Shown: piece by piece, positions 40,978-49,212 of the stretch | Position numbering within the stretch: the first letter of the stretch is position 1 | Layout: every line of letters begins with the position of its first letter | Assembly (NCBI RefSeq): GCF_002563695.1 | Contig: NZ_PDJI01000004.1 | Coordinates: forward strand, 3,596,001 to 3,660,000 | DNA from: Georgenia soli | GTDB taxonomy: Bacteria; Actinomycetota; Actinomycetes; Actinomycetales; Actinomycetaceae | Reading direction: 5' to 3' | Length of the DNA: 64,000 nt | Notes under the pieces: generated by a model | Seen by the model: only the letters and a program-made list of their open reading frames with translations | The model's database searches: none | What the model was told of the DNA's origin: nothing | Translations under genes and position numbers: made by a program

Positions 40978-42582
40978 TCAGACCAGGTGCCACTCGCCGG
41001 CCCGGGCGGTCGCCGCCGAGCGGCTGGCGACGCCGAGCTTGCTGAGGATGTTGCTGACGTGCCGGTCCACGGTCCGCTCCGAGAGGTAGAGCTCGGCGGC
41101 GATGGCCCGGTTCGTGGCCCCGGTCGCGACGAGCCGGAGCACCTCGACCTCGCGCGCGCTGAGCGTCTGCCGGGCGTGGTGGTCCAGCGCGTCGAGGTCC
41201 GGCCGGGCGCCGAGCCGCTCGAAGATCTCGCGGGCGGTGCGCTCCTCACGGGCCGCGGACTCGGTGTCGCCCAGCGCCCGGCACGCCGCCTCGAGCAGGC
41301 GCCGGGCGCGGGCCTCCTCGTAGGGTGCGCCGACCCGCAGCCACGTCTCGAGCGCGGTGCGGACCGGCTCGCCCGCCCGCTCGGGGTGCCCCGTGCCGAC
41401 CGCGAGGCGGGCCCGCGCCTGGGCGGCGACGGCGCGAACGACGTCGCTGTCCTGCCGGCCGGCGAGCGTGTCCAGCTCGGTCGCTGCCGCGGTGGCGCCG
41501 GCCTCGTCCCCGACGGCGAGGAGGACCTCGACCGCCGCGGCCAGCACCGCGACCCGGCGATCGGGTTCTGCCGTCTCGGTGAGGGAGCGCCGCACCATCG
41601 CCGCGGCCGCCTGCGTGCTGCCGCGTGCCAGACGGAGGAGGGCGAGACCAGGCTGGGGCTCCTGGCCCAGCCGGGCCGCGGTCGCGAAGGACCGCTCGGC
41701 GTCCTCCCACCTGCCCTGCAGGCGCTCCAGGTCGCCGCGCACGTAGATCGCGAGGGCGGCAGACTGCCGGTCGACGTCGTCCTCCATGCCCCCGAGCTCG
41801 GCCATGGCCTCGCCCCACTCACCGTGCAGCAGACGCAGCTCGGCGCGGCGCACGCGGCACTCGCCGACGAAGCTGCCCAGCTCCGGCTGGGCGGCGCACC
41901 AGCCGGTGAGGGCGTCGGTCCACTCGTGGGCGCGGCCGATGTCGTAGACGCTCCAGCAGCCGGCGATCACGCCGCAGTACACGATGCCCGTCACCATCGG
42001 CGTGGCATGGTCTGCCGTGACGACGACCATCGCCTCATCAAGGAGCGCCCGTCCCTTGTCGAGGCGCCCCGCCCGGAGGTGGAGGAGCCCGGCCTGGTGG
42101 AGCGCGAGGGCGGTGAGGTCGGCGTCGTCGCAGCGCTGGGCCGCCTCCACCGCCTCGTCGGCGATACGGGCGGCGGCGTCGAGATCGCCAGCCGCCTCGG
42201 CCCGGAACGAGCTGGCGAAGCTGAGATATCCCCGCAGGCGGTCGTCCTGCTTCACGGTCGCCGCGAGTCGGAAGGCTCGCTGCATCCACCCGGTGCCCTG
42301 GGCGATCTCGCCCTCGTGCAGGTGCTGGGCGCCGATCCAGAAGGCGCTCGTCGCGGCAGCGACCGGGTCTCCGGTATCGAGCTCGCGGTGGTACGCCAGC
42401 TCTCGAACGGCGAAGAAGTCGTCCAGGCGGTGCAGCAGGTGCGCGCACTCGGCCATGAGGCCGAGATCCTCCGGCCCCAGCGGGGCGGCGCTCTCGGCCG
42501 CCTGGAAGGCGTCGAACGCCGTGAGCCAGCGCCGGTCGGCGTGCGCCGCCCGGGCCTGCCCGAGGAGCTCGTCGCGGCCCAC
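40978..42582 (-). CDS. LuxR-type regulator with TPR-like sensor region
   Basis: A 534-residue protein. Residues 1-450 are Ala/Leu-rich helical pairs with the spacing of tetratricopeptide repeats, without an ATPase domain. The C-terminus is a LuxR helix-turn-helix (LSAREVEVLRLVATGATNRAIAAELYLSERTVDRHVSNILSKLGV). It should bind DNA, with the repeats sensing a partner or ligand. The start GTG at 42582 is the most sensible, because upstream the frame is antisense to the HNH gene. The ribosome site is weak. It may regulate the flavoprotein gene following it, as an inference from position only. Confidence 0.78.
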   Translation of the reverse strand: MGRDELLGQARAAHADRRWLTAFDAFQAAESAAPLGPEDLGLMAECAHLLHRLDDFFAVRELAYHRELDTGDPVAAATSAFWIGAQHLHEGEIAQGTGWMQRAFRLAATVKQDDRLRGYLSFASSFRAEAAGDLDAAARIADEAVEAAQRCDDADLTALALHQAGLLHLRAGRLDKGRALLDEAMVVVTADHATPMVTGIVYCGVIAGCWSVYDIGRAHEWTDALTGWCAAQPELGSFVGECRVRRAELRLLHGEWGEAMAELGGMEDDVDRQSAALAIYVRGDLERLQGRWEDAERSFATAARLGQEPQPGLALLRLARGSTQAAAAMVRRSLTETAEPDRRVAVLAAAVEVLLAVGDEAGATAAATELDTLAGRQDSDVVRAVAAQARARLAVGTGHPERAGEPVRTALETWLRVGAPYEEARARRLLEAACRALGDTESAAREERTAREIFERLGARPDLDALDHHARQTLSAREVEVLRLVATGATNRAIAAELYLSERTVDRHVSNILSKLGVASRSAATARAGEWHLV

Positions 42583-42714
42583 GGGGCCAGTATCCGCCGG
42601 GCCGGTCCGGAGCGGGAGGGTCCGCCGTCGGACCTGCCTCGGTCGTGCCGTCGGACCCGCCGCGGCGGCATCGTCGGACCGACCTCGCGGCAGCGGAGCC
42701 GACGGCGACCGCAC

Positions 42715-43233
42715 ATGATGGAGCACGTGCCATCCGCGTCCGACCCGATCGTCCTGTCCGACTACGTCACCTCGCTCCCCATCGAGCTCGTCCCGGGACC
42801 GTGCTGGGAGTTCAACCTCCGTCTTCTCCTGCCGCCGGAGGGGTGGGAGATGTGCAAGCGGTTCGTGCGCCGTCGTTCTGGCGACCGGTGCGAGGTCTGC
42901 GGCGGCCGCGGGAGCAGGTGGCCGGTGGAGTGCCACGAGGTGTGGGGCTACGACGACGACCGGCACGTCCAGCACCTGCGCGGCCTGGTGGCCCTGTGCC
43001 CGGACTGCCACGCCGCCAAGCACCCCGGCTTCGCCGGCACCCAGGGCAGGCTCGAGCAGACCCTGAACCACTACGCCCGCGTCAACGGGGTCAGCACGGC
43101 GCAGGCCCGCCGCGACTACAACGCCGCCATGGCCCAGTTCGAGGAGCGGTCCCGCCACGACTGGGAGCTCGACATCTCCTGGCTCGCCGGGTCGGGAGTC
43201 TTCGGCCCGGCGGCGGACAACCGCAGGCTGTAG
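42715..43233 (+). CDS. HNH-type zinc-finger protein
   Basis: A 172-residue protein with two zinc-binding knuckles, CEVCG (Cys59, Cys62) and CPDCH (Cys95, Cys98), and histidines in VECHEVW (74), CPDCH (99) and AAKH (103). This is the layout of HNH nucleases, with the His74/Glu75 at the catalytic position. The C-terminal helical part (about 105-165) is unknown. Consecutive ATGs at 42715 and 42718 are possible starts; the ribosome site is poor. Similar single-gene HNH proteins exist in actinobacteria with no known role. Confidence 0.75.
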   Translation: MMEHVPSASDPIVLSDYVTSLPIELVPGPCWEFNLRLLLPPEGWEMCKRFVRRRSGDRCEVCGGRGSRWPVECHEVWGYDDDRHVQHLRGLVALCPDCHAAKHPGFAGTQGRLEQTLNHYARVNGVSTAQARRDYNAAMAQFEERSRHDWELDISWLAGSGVFGPAADNRRL

Positions 43234-43355
43234 GGCAGGGGGCCGACGTCACCCAAGGTGACGCCACTGCTGCGCGAGCGGCGCCGCAGCAGTCCCTGTT
43301 GCAGCCGACCGGCGGACGGGAGAGCGTGGGGAGGACCCCGAGCGAAGGAGGAGAC

Positions 43356-43919
43356 ATGGCGGACCGCACGGCCGCGGAGATCATCTCGAGCTGGCCCGAG
43401 GAGTCGCGCGAGGCGGCGAAGCTCGTCGTCGAGAAGTACGGCGAGCCGCAGGAGGCCACGGAGTCGTACCTCATCTGGCTAGGGCCGGGCCCGTGGAAGC
43501 GCATGGTGGCCTCCAAGGACTTCGACGAGCACCGTTTCCCCGCCCCGCACAACGACTCCGTGGAGTCGGTGCTCGAGTACCGGGTGCCGCCGGAGAAGGT
43601 CTCCGAGCTCGCGCGCTTCGACGGCAGCGTCGTGGTGGACCGGACCCAGGGCGAGGTGTCGGCCCGCTGCCACGACGAGGAGGCCAACAACCTCGCGCTG
43701 AACCTCATGCACGACATCGTCACCGGCGCCAGGACCGTCGAGGAGGCCCGGGCCTACTACGCCGAGGAGTTCGCGGGCTACCGACGCGGCGACCCGACGC
43801 CGTACATGGACAAGCTCCAGTTCGACCCCGTGCCGGACGCGGCCGACCCTGACGAGCGCGTCCTCTCCGACGAGGAGCTGGAGCAGGCGCAGCAGGAGGG
43901 CGAGCAGAAGAAGGGGTAA
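43356..43919 (+). CDS. conserved hypothetical protein
   Basis: A 187-residue acidic cytoplasmic protein. The N-terminal half (AEIISSWPEESREAAKLVVEKYGEPQEATESYLIWLGPGPWKRMVASKD) and the middle (FDGSVVVDRTQGEVSARCHDEEANNLALNLMHDIVTG) are compact, and the tail is Glu/Gln-rich. I recognise the type from actinobacterial genomes but no named domain. AAGGAGGAG directly precedes the ATG at 43356. It ends at a hairpin shared with a convergent gene. Confidence 0.75.
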   Translation: MADRTAAEIISSWPEESREAAKLVVEKYGEPQEATESYLIWLGPGPWKRMVASKDFDEHRFPAPHNDSVESVLEYRVPPEKVSELARFDGSVVVDRTQGEVSARCHDEEANNLALNLMHDIVTGARTVEEARAYYAEEFAGYRRGDPTPYMDKLQFDPVPDAADPDERVLSDEELEQAQQEGEQKKG

Positions 43920-43921
43920 CA

Positions 43922-43949
43922 GCCGCTTCGGCGTTGCGCTGGAAGCGGC
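43922..43949. terminator. hairpin between convergent genes
   Basis: GCCGCTTC (43922-43929) pairs with GAAGCGGC (43942-43949), in the 40-bp gap between stop codons at 43919 (plus) and 43960 (minus). Confidence 0.6.
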
Positions 43950-43959
43950 GGTCCGCGGG

Positions 43960-44733
43960 TCAGCGGTGGGTGACGGCGTCGACCATCAGCTGGATGAATG
44001 CGCCCTCACCGGCGTAGTCATCGCCGTACCCCGCCACCACCCGGGTCGGCACGGTGAACCCGCCGAAGGTGCCCTCGGCCAGCGTCCGCGCGCCGAAGGT
44101 GTGCCACCGCCACGGCCCGCCGTCCACCTGGGCCCAGCGCCGCGTGGTGCCCCCGGGCAGGGCGCCGTCGCCGGCGACGAGCAACGTGCACTCGTGGACC
44201 TCGCCGCCCACGGGCACGAGCGCCACCACCTCGGTGTCCGATACCTCGCGCCACCGCACCGACGGGTCCAGCGCGGTGGCCGGGGACCAGCAGATCTCGC
44301 TCGCGGCGCGGGCGGCCGCGCTGCGCGCCAGGTCGGCGCCGCTCGCCCGGACCACGGGGACCAGCCCGAGCAGCCGGTGCGTCATCTCGGCGCTCTCGCC
44401 GTGGAGGCGGTCCACCCCGACCATCGGCACGCCGAACAGGCTGGTGCTGACGGGCCAGACGTAGCCGCGCAGCGGGTCCAGCGCCTGACGCGAACGGAAC
44501 GCCCACCACCGGCCGCCCAGGCGCAGCTGGCCGTGCTGGCGCATCTCGACCCGACGGCGCAGCGGCGTCCCGGGGGCGACGGCGTGGTCGAGCCACCGCC
44601 TCGCGGCGGCCGGCAGTGCCGCACCCATGGCGGAGTCGTACGGCTCAGGGTCCGGGGTGGGGGAGAGGAGGTCCTCCCAGTCCGACCGGGCGGCCGCAGG
44701 GACGGCCGGGGACCTTCGGGTCGCCGTCGTCAT
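43960..44733 (-). CDS. DUF6544 family protein
   Basis: A 257-residue soluble protein. ALPAAARRWLDHAVAPGTPLRRRVEMRQHGQLRLGGRWWAFRSRQALDPLRGYVWPV and VGVDRLHGESAEMTHRLLGLVPVVRASGADLARSAAARAASEICWSPATAL match DUF6544. The family has a beta-rich domain and unknown function. There is no signal peptide. The ATG at 44733 follows CGGAG; a start at 44865 would add an Arg-rich stretch. Single gene. Confidence 0.82.
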   Translation of the reverse strand: MTTATRRSPAVPAAARSDWEDLLSPTPDPEPYDSAMGAALPAAARRWLDHAVAPGTPLRRRVEMRQHGQLRLGGRWWAFRSRQALDPLRGYVWPVSTSLFGVPMVGVDRLHGESAEMTHRLLGLVPVVRASGADLARSAAARAASEICWSPATALDPSVRWREVSDTEVVALVPVGGEVHECTLLVAGDGALPGGTTRRWAQVDGGPWRWHTFGARTLAEGTFGGFTVPTRVVAGYGDDYAGEGAFIQLMVDAVTHR

Positions 44734-44978
44734 CGTTGGCTCCGCTCGTCGGGTTTCTCCACTCTGCTCCTGCCGTGGGCGGACGCGACGGACGAACGTC
44801 CTCGCGACCGGATGAGCACAGCCGGTGGCGTGCCGCCACGGTGGCACATGGGCCTCCGCCTCCACGTCCGGTGTGACCTATCTCCGCCTCCGCGACTGGC
44901 GGACGGACGTGCTCTCGTCGATCGTTGTCGGATATACCGGAGGAACAGAACCCCGCCTGACGCCGAAGGACCTGAAGG

Positions 44979-45248
44979 ATGACCGACCCCACCGCCGCCA
45001 TGCACGTCCACACGACACCCGACGGTCACCACTACCTGGTCGACGGCCCGGAGGAGACCTGCCCGGCGGCGGAGCACGTCAAGGTCGGCGCCGACGACCG
45101 CGGCCGGACCTCCGGGACCGCACGGGTCGCCGGACGCAGGCGGGCCCCGGCAGTCGTCGAGATCGCCACCATCGCGCTGGTGACCTACGCCGCCGTCCTG
45201 GGGCTGATCCGCATCGGCTCGGCCGTGCTGGGCGACGGCAAGAAGTAG
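44979..45248 (+). CDS. small single-span membrane protein
   Basis: An 89-residue protein with a hydrophilic N-terminal half (about 1-58, with a basic RRRAP stretch before the membrane) and one span at about 60-82 (VEIATIALVTYAAVLGLIRIG). GAAGG lies immediately before the ATG at 44979. The gene is short and unrecognised; coding call rests on frame and composition. A hairpin at 45312-45359 follows as a likely terminator. Confidence 0.55.
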   Translation: MTDPTAAMHVHTTPDGHHYLVDGPEETCPAAEHVKVGADDRGRTSGTARVAGRRRAPAVVEIATIALVTYAAVLGLIRIGSAVLGDGKK

Positions 45249-45311
45249 GGCGCTGACCCCGCAACCACAACCGCCTCGTTCGCCCGCCGGCAGGCCCACC
45301 ACCGTGCCGAC

Positions 45312-45359
45312 AACGCCCTAAGTGCCCGTCTTTCAACCCAGAAGGGCATTTAGGGCGTT
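45312..45359. terminator. long-stem hairpin
   Basis: AACGCCCTAAGTGCCC pairs with GGGCATTTAGGGCGTT (15 of 16 Watson-Crick, one G-T) around a 16-base loop. It follows the small membrane-protein gene and precedes the end of the convergent SDR gene. Confidence 0.65.
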
Positions 45360-45362
45360 CCC

Positions 45363-45440
45363 GGCGTAGGGCACACGGGCACTCGGCGTAGGGCGCACGG
45401 GCACTCGGCGTAGGGCGCACGGGCACGGGACTCGGCGTAG
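45363..45440. repeat. 22-bp tandem repeat, about 3.5 copies
   Basis: Copies begin at 45363, 45385 and 45407, with a partial copy at 45431. They contain the string GGCGTAGGGC and differ by one to three bases. They lie between the hairpin and the SDR stop codon and are non-coding. Confidence 0.8.
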
Positions 45441-45446
45441 CGGCGC

Positions 45447-46340
45447 TCAGCGGCGCAGGCGCTCCACCGCCGCCCGGAACAGCATCCGCCCCAACGCCGC
45501 GGGGCTGTGCCGGACACCGTCCTCGTACGGGCCCTCGCCCCGCAGCACGGCATCGGTCCCGCCGTCGACGAAGAGCACCTGCCCGGTCATGAAGGCGTTC
45601 TCCTCCGCCAACGTCCAGGCGATCGCGCTCGTGACCGCGCGGACCGGTCCCGCCGTGCCGAGCGGCTGGGGCAGCGCGAGCGCGACGTACTGCGCCTGGA
45701 CCGCCGAACCAGCTGGGGCCTCGCCGGAGGCTGGGGACTCGACGACCCCCGGGGCGACCGCGTTCAGCGTGATGCCGGCGCCGGCCCACCGGGCCTCCGC
45801 CGCCTGACGGCGTACCCAGCGGTTCAGCGCGATCTTTGTCGAGCGGTAGACGACGCTGCCGCGGCCCTGCACGACGGCGGCCCCGGCGGCCGCCCTCGCC
45901 GACGCTTCCTCGCCGGCGAGGCAGGCGTCGACGATCTCGAGGTCGCCCGCCGAGAGCGCCGCGGCGGAGGTGACCACGGTGGCGCGCGGCGCGGGCCTGC
46001 GGGCGAGGAGGGGACGGAGCCCGTCGAGTACCGTGATCGTGCCGAAGTAGTTGACGGCGACGCTGGGAGGCCCCGGCTCGTCGACCTCGGCGACCAGGGC
46101 GGCGCCGTCGAGACCGTCGGCAGCGAGCCGCTCGACCGCAGCCACCAGGGAGGCCCGTCCGCGTGCGGTCGACAGGTCGGCGCGCACGTCGACCGCGTCG
46201 CCCCGGCCGCAGGTGATCACCCGGTCCCCGGCCGAGCGGAGCAGCACGACGAGATCGGCGCCGATCGGTGTCTCGGCGCCGGTGACGACGAGCGTTCGAG
46301 GGCGCGCGGCGGAGGCGGGCGGGGCGGTGTGGTCGGTCAC
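45447..46340 (-). CDS. short-chain dehydrogenase/reductase, divergent
   Basis: A 297-residue SDR. The cofactor loop is VTGAETPIGADLV; the NAG equivalent appears as VNYFGT. The catalytic Tyr-x-x-x-Lys is YRSTK, and the Ser is in VVTSAAALSAG. The C-terminal part (NAFMTGQVLFVDGGTDAVLRG) is classical. The Gly-rich loop lacks the usual third glycine position (TGAxxxIG), which still fits classical SDRs. Start is a GTG at 46340 with AAGGTGGGAC before it. Substrate is unknown. Confidence 0.82.
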   Translation of the reverse strand: MTDHTAPPASAARPRTLVVTGAETPIGADLVVLLRSAGDRVITCGRGDAVDVRADLSTARGRASLVAAVERLAADGLDGAALVAEVDEPGPPSVAVNYFGTITVLDGLRPLLARRPAPRATVVTSAAALSAGDLEIVDACLAGEEASARAAAGAAVVQGRGSVVYRSTKIALNRWVRRQAAEARWAGAGITLNAVAPGVVESPASGEAPAGSAVQAQYVALALPQPLGTAGPVRAVTSAIAWTLAEENAFMTGQVLFVDGGTDAVLRGEGPYEDGVRHSPAALGRMLFRAAVERLRR

Positions 46341-46584
46341 CGTCCCACCTTCTCACTCCTTCTCCGCCGTCGTCCTGGCAGCCGGGAGCACAAGCGGGAC
46401 CCGGGCGGCAGGTCCTCGTGGACCGGGCGCCGGTGGGGGCGGCGTCAGCGCCGCGAGCTCCGCTCCCGCGTCTGCGCACCGCTCCGACCGGGGCGCGCAT
46501 CGCGGCGACTCAGCTGGACGTGATGCCTCGTCCTCGCCCGGGAAACCGGTTGACCCGTCGACGAGGCCCCAGGAGCATGCCGAC

Positions 46585-46896
46585 GTGAGCTACGAGTTCG
46601 AGGCCGACCTGTGGGAGTGGGAGGCGCGGCGCACGGACAGCTGGACGTTCGTGTCCGTCCCCGTGGACATCGCCGACGAGGTGCTCGAGCTGACCGCCCC
46701 GTTCGCCCGCGGCTTCGGGTCCGTGCGCGTGGAGGTCACCGTCGGATCGACGTCGTGGCGGACGTCCATCTTCCCGGACGGCAAGAGGCGCACCTACGTG
46801 CTGCCCGTCAAGAAGGCCGTGCGGCGGGCGGAGCAGCTTCAGACCGGGGACACCGCCCGGGTCCGACTCAGGCTGCTCGACGTCGGCGGGGACTGA
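46585..46896 (+). CDS. DUF1905 family protein
   Basis: A 103-residue small beta-barrel protein: LWEWEARRTDSWTFVSVPVDIADEV, GFGSVRVEVTVGSTSWRTSIFPDGKRRTYVLPVKKAVRRAEQLQTGDTARVRLRLLD. This is the DUF1905 pattern; function is unknown. AGGAG at 46571-46575 supports the GTG at 46585. The flavin oxidoreductase gene begins 12 bp after its stop, so the two probably form an operon. Confidence 0.83.
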   Translation: MSYEFEADLWEWEARRTDSWTFVSVPVDIADEVLELTAPFARGFGSVRVEVTVGSTSWRTSIFPDGKRRTYVLPVKKAVRRAEQLQTGDTARVRLRLLDVGGD

Positions 46897-46908
46897 CAGG
46901 ATGCTGGA

Positions 46909-47958
46909 ATGAGCGTCGACGGCGAGACCCACCGCAAGCGCATCGGCTTCCTCTCCTTCGGCCACTGGCAGCCGGTGCCCGGCTCCCAGACCCGTACGGC
47001 GGCCGACGCGCTGCTGCAGACGGTTGAGCTTGCCGTCGCGGCGGAGGAGCTCGGCATCGACGGCGCGTACGTGCGGGTGCACCACTTCGCCCGCCAGCTC
47101 GCGTCCCCGTTCCCGCTGCTCTCGGCCATCGGCGCGCGCACCACCCGTATCGAGATCGGCACGGGCGTCATCGACATGCGCTACGAGAACCCGCTCTACA
47201 TGGCCGAGGAGGCCGCGGCCGCGGACCTCATCAGCGGCGGCCGCCTCCAGCTCGGGGTGAGCCGTGGGTCGCCCGAGACCGCCCTGCGCGGGTACGAGTC
47301 CTTCGGCTACGTGCCGGGTGAGGGGCGCACCGACGCCGACATGGCGCGCGGGCACACCGAAATCTTTCGGGCCGCGATCGCCGGCGCCGGGGTGGCGCGT
47401 GCCGACCCCCGGCGGACCGGCACCGACGCACCGCTGGCGGTCCAGCCGCTCTCGCCGGGCCTGCCGGACCGGATCTGGTGGGGCTCGGGAACCCGCGCCA
47501 CCGCCCGGTGGACGGCGGAGCAGGGGATGAACCTCATGAGCTCGACGCTGCTCAGCGAGGACACGGGCGTGCCGTTCGACGAGCTGCAGGCGGAGCAGAT
47601 CGAGGTCTACCGCCGGGCGTGGCGGGAGGCCGGCTGGGAGCGCGAGCCGCGCGTCTCGGTCAGCCGCAGCGTCATCCCGATCACCACCGACCTGGACCGC
47701 GCCTACTTCGGCGACCGCGACGACGAGCGGCACGACCAGGTCGGCATGCTCGAGGGCGTCCGTGCCCGCTTCGGGAAGAGCTACACGGGCGAGCCCGACG
47801 TCATCGCCGAGGAGCTGAGCAAGGACGCCGCCGTGCTGGCCGCCGACACCGTGCTCCTCACCGTGCCGAACCAGCTGGGCGTGGCCTACAACGCGCACCT
47901 GCTGGAGAGCATCGCCCGGCACGTGGCCCCGGCGTTCGGGTGGTCACCGGCCGGCTGA
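46909..47958 (+). CDS. LLM-class flavin-dependent oxidoreductase
   Basis: A 349-residue bacterial luciferase-like (TIM-barrel) monooxygenase. FLSFGHWQPVPGSQTRTAADALLQTVELAVAAEELGIDGAYVRVHHFARQLASPFPLLSAIGARTTRIEIGTGVIDM and YMAEEAAAADLISGGRLQLGVSRGSPE are typical. It uses reduced FMN or F420 to oxidise an unknown substrate. Start at 46909 follows a GGATGCTGGA stretch. It follows the DUF1905 gene by 12 bp. Confidence 0.88.
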   Translation: MSVDGETHRKRIGFLSFGHWQPVPGSQTRTAADALLQTVELAVAAEELGIDGAYVRVHHFARQLASPFPLLSAIGARTTRIEIGTGVIDMRYENPLYMAEEAAAADLISGGRLQLGVSRGSPETALRGYESFGYVPGEGRTDADMARGHTEIFRAAIAGAGVARADPRRTGTDAPLAVQPLSPGLPDRIWWGSGTRATARWTAEQGMNLMSSTLLSEDTGVPFDELQAEQIEVYRRAWREAGWEREPRVSVSRSVIPITTDLDRAYFGDRDDERHDQVGMLEGVRARFGKSYTGEPDVIAEELSKDAAVLAADTVLLTVPNQLGVAYNAHLLESIARHVAPAFGWSPAG

Positions 47959-48034
47959 CGCGAGTTCCGGGATCGGGGCGGAGGCGCCCCCAGGCACGGT
48001 GCTCACCGGCCCCGCCCGCGCAGGCGACGGCCTG

Positions 48035-48468
48035 TCAGTCGAGGTCGAACTCGTTGCCCTCGACGTCCTGCATGAGGATGCAGGACTCGTTCTCCTCGTC
48101 GGCCTCGAGCACGCGCACGCGTACCGCGCCCAGCGAGACCAGTCGTTCGGACTCGGCCAGGAGGGTGGCGAGGCGCTCCTCGCCCACGAGCCCGGTGCCG
48201 ACCCGGACGTCGAGATGCACCCGGTTCTTGACGACCTTGCCCTCAGGGACACGCTGGAAGTACAGCCGCGGCCCCACCCCCGAGGGATCGTGGCAGGCGA
48301 ACCATGACCCCCGCTGCTCGGCAGGGAGCGTCCGTTCGTAGTCGGCCCAGGTGCCGAATCCCTCCGGCGGTGGCGGGACGACGTACCCCAGCACCTCGCA
48401 CCAGAAACGCGCGAGGCGTTCCGGTTCCGCGCAGTCGAACGTGACCTGGACCTGCTGACCGACGTCAT
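48035..48468 (-). pseudogene. VOC/glyoxalase-like domain protein with a likely frameshift at its 5' end
   Basis: The main frame (48035-48455) encodes QQVQVTFDCAEPERLARFWCEVLGYVVPPPP and the rest of a glyoxalase-like (VOC) domain of about 140 residues. It ends VRVLEADEENESCILMQDVEGNEFDLD. This frame has no ATG, GTG or TTG before the domain. The natural start ATG is at 48468, in another frame. One base inserted near 48456 would join ATG ACG TCG GTC to the domain frame, giving MTSVQQVQVTF. So either the gene is broken by a 1-bp deletion, the sequence has an error, or translation begins inside the domain at a GTG (48394). Confidence 0.7.
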
Positions 48469-48552
48469 CGAGGCACCGTAGCGGCGACCGCGGTCACGCG
48501 TGAACCCTATTTGCCTCCGGGATCGGCCCTTTCACGTCGCCGGCTGTGCCCG

Positions 48553-49212
48553 TCAGCTCGGCGCCACCAGCCGCGACTCGTAGGCCAGCACGACGGCCTG
48601 GACGCGGTCGCGCAGGCCCAGCTTGGCCAGGACGTTGCTGACGTGGGTCTTCACGGTGGTCTCGCTGACCACGAGGTGCGCGGCGATCTCGGCGTTGGAC
48701 ATGCCCTTCGCGACCAGCAGCAGCACCTCGTGCTCGCGCTCGGTGAGGTCGGAGAAGTCGGGCGCCACTGTCGGGGCGGTCGCCGTCGGCAGCTGCTCGG
48801 CGAACCGGTCCAGCAGCCGGCGGGTGACGCTGGGCGCCACGATCGCCTCACCGCGGTGCACGACGCGGACCGCCTCGACAAGGTCGTCCGCAGGGACGTC
48901 CTTGAGCAGGAAGCCCGAGGCACCGGCGCGCAGCGCCTCCACCACGTACTCGTCGTGGTCGAAGGTCGTCAGCACGAGCACCTTCGGCACCGGCCCGGCG
49001 GCGGTGAGCCGCCGCGTCGCCTCGATGCCGTCCATGTTGGGCATCCGGATGTCCATCAGCACGACGTCCGGCTGCAGCGCGCGTACCTGCGACAGCGCGA
49101 CCGCGCCGTCGGCGGCCTCGCCGACGACCGTCAGGTCGGGCTCGCACTCCAGGACCATCGAGAACCCGGTCCGCAGGAGCGGCTGGTCGTCCACGAGCAG
49201 CACCTTGATCAC
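48553..49212 (-). CDS. NarL/LuxR-type response regulator
   Basis: A 219-residue regulator: acidic pair in VLLVDDQPLLRTG, phospho-Asp in VVLMDIRMPNMDG, Thr in VLVLTTFDHDEYV, Lys in GFLLKDVPADD. The LuxR DNA-binding domain starts LTEREHEVLLLVAKGMSNAEIAAHLVVSETTVKTHVSNVLAKLGLRDRVQAVV. The GTG at 49212 overlaps the kinase TGA as GTGA. The kinase partner lacks its phospho-accepting histidine, so the phosphate source may be another kinase, possibly the one at 50480-52270, or small phosphodonors. Confidence 0.9.
   Translation of the reverse strand: MIKVLLVDDQPLLRTGFSMVLECEPDLTVVGEAADGAVALSQVRALQPDVVLMDIRMPNMDGIEATRRLTAAGPVPKVLVLTTFDHDEYVVEALRAGASGFLLKDVPADDLVEAVRVVHRGEAIVAPSVTRRLLDRFAEQLPTATAPTVAPDFSDLTEREHEVLLLVAKGMSNAEIAAHLVVSETTVKTHVSNVLAKLGLRDRVQAVVLAYESRLVAPS

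Noticed and set aside
40918..42714. Open frame on the plus strand running into the HNH gene
   Set aside because: It lies antisense to the LuxR-type regulator and lacks domain content. Only the last 172 codons, starting at 42715, show the HNH zinc motifs.
45363..45440. CRISPR-like array
   Set aside because: The 22-bp units are directly adjacent with no spacers, and no cas gene is in the window.
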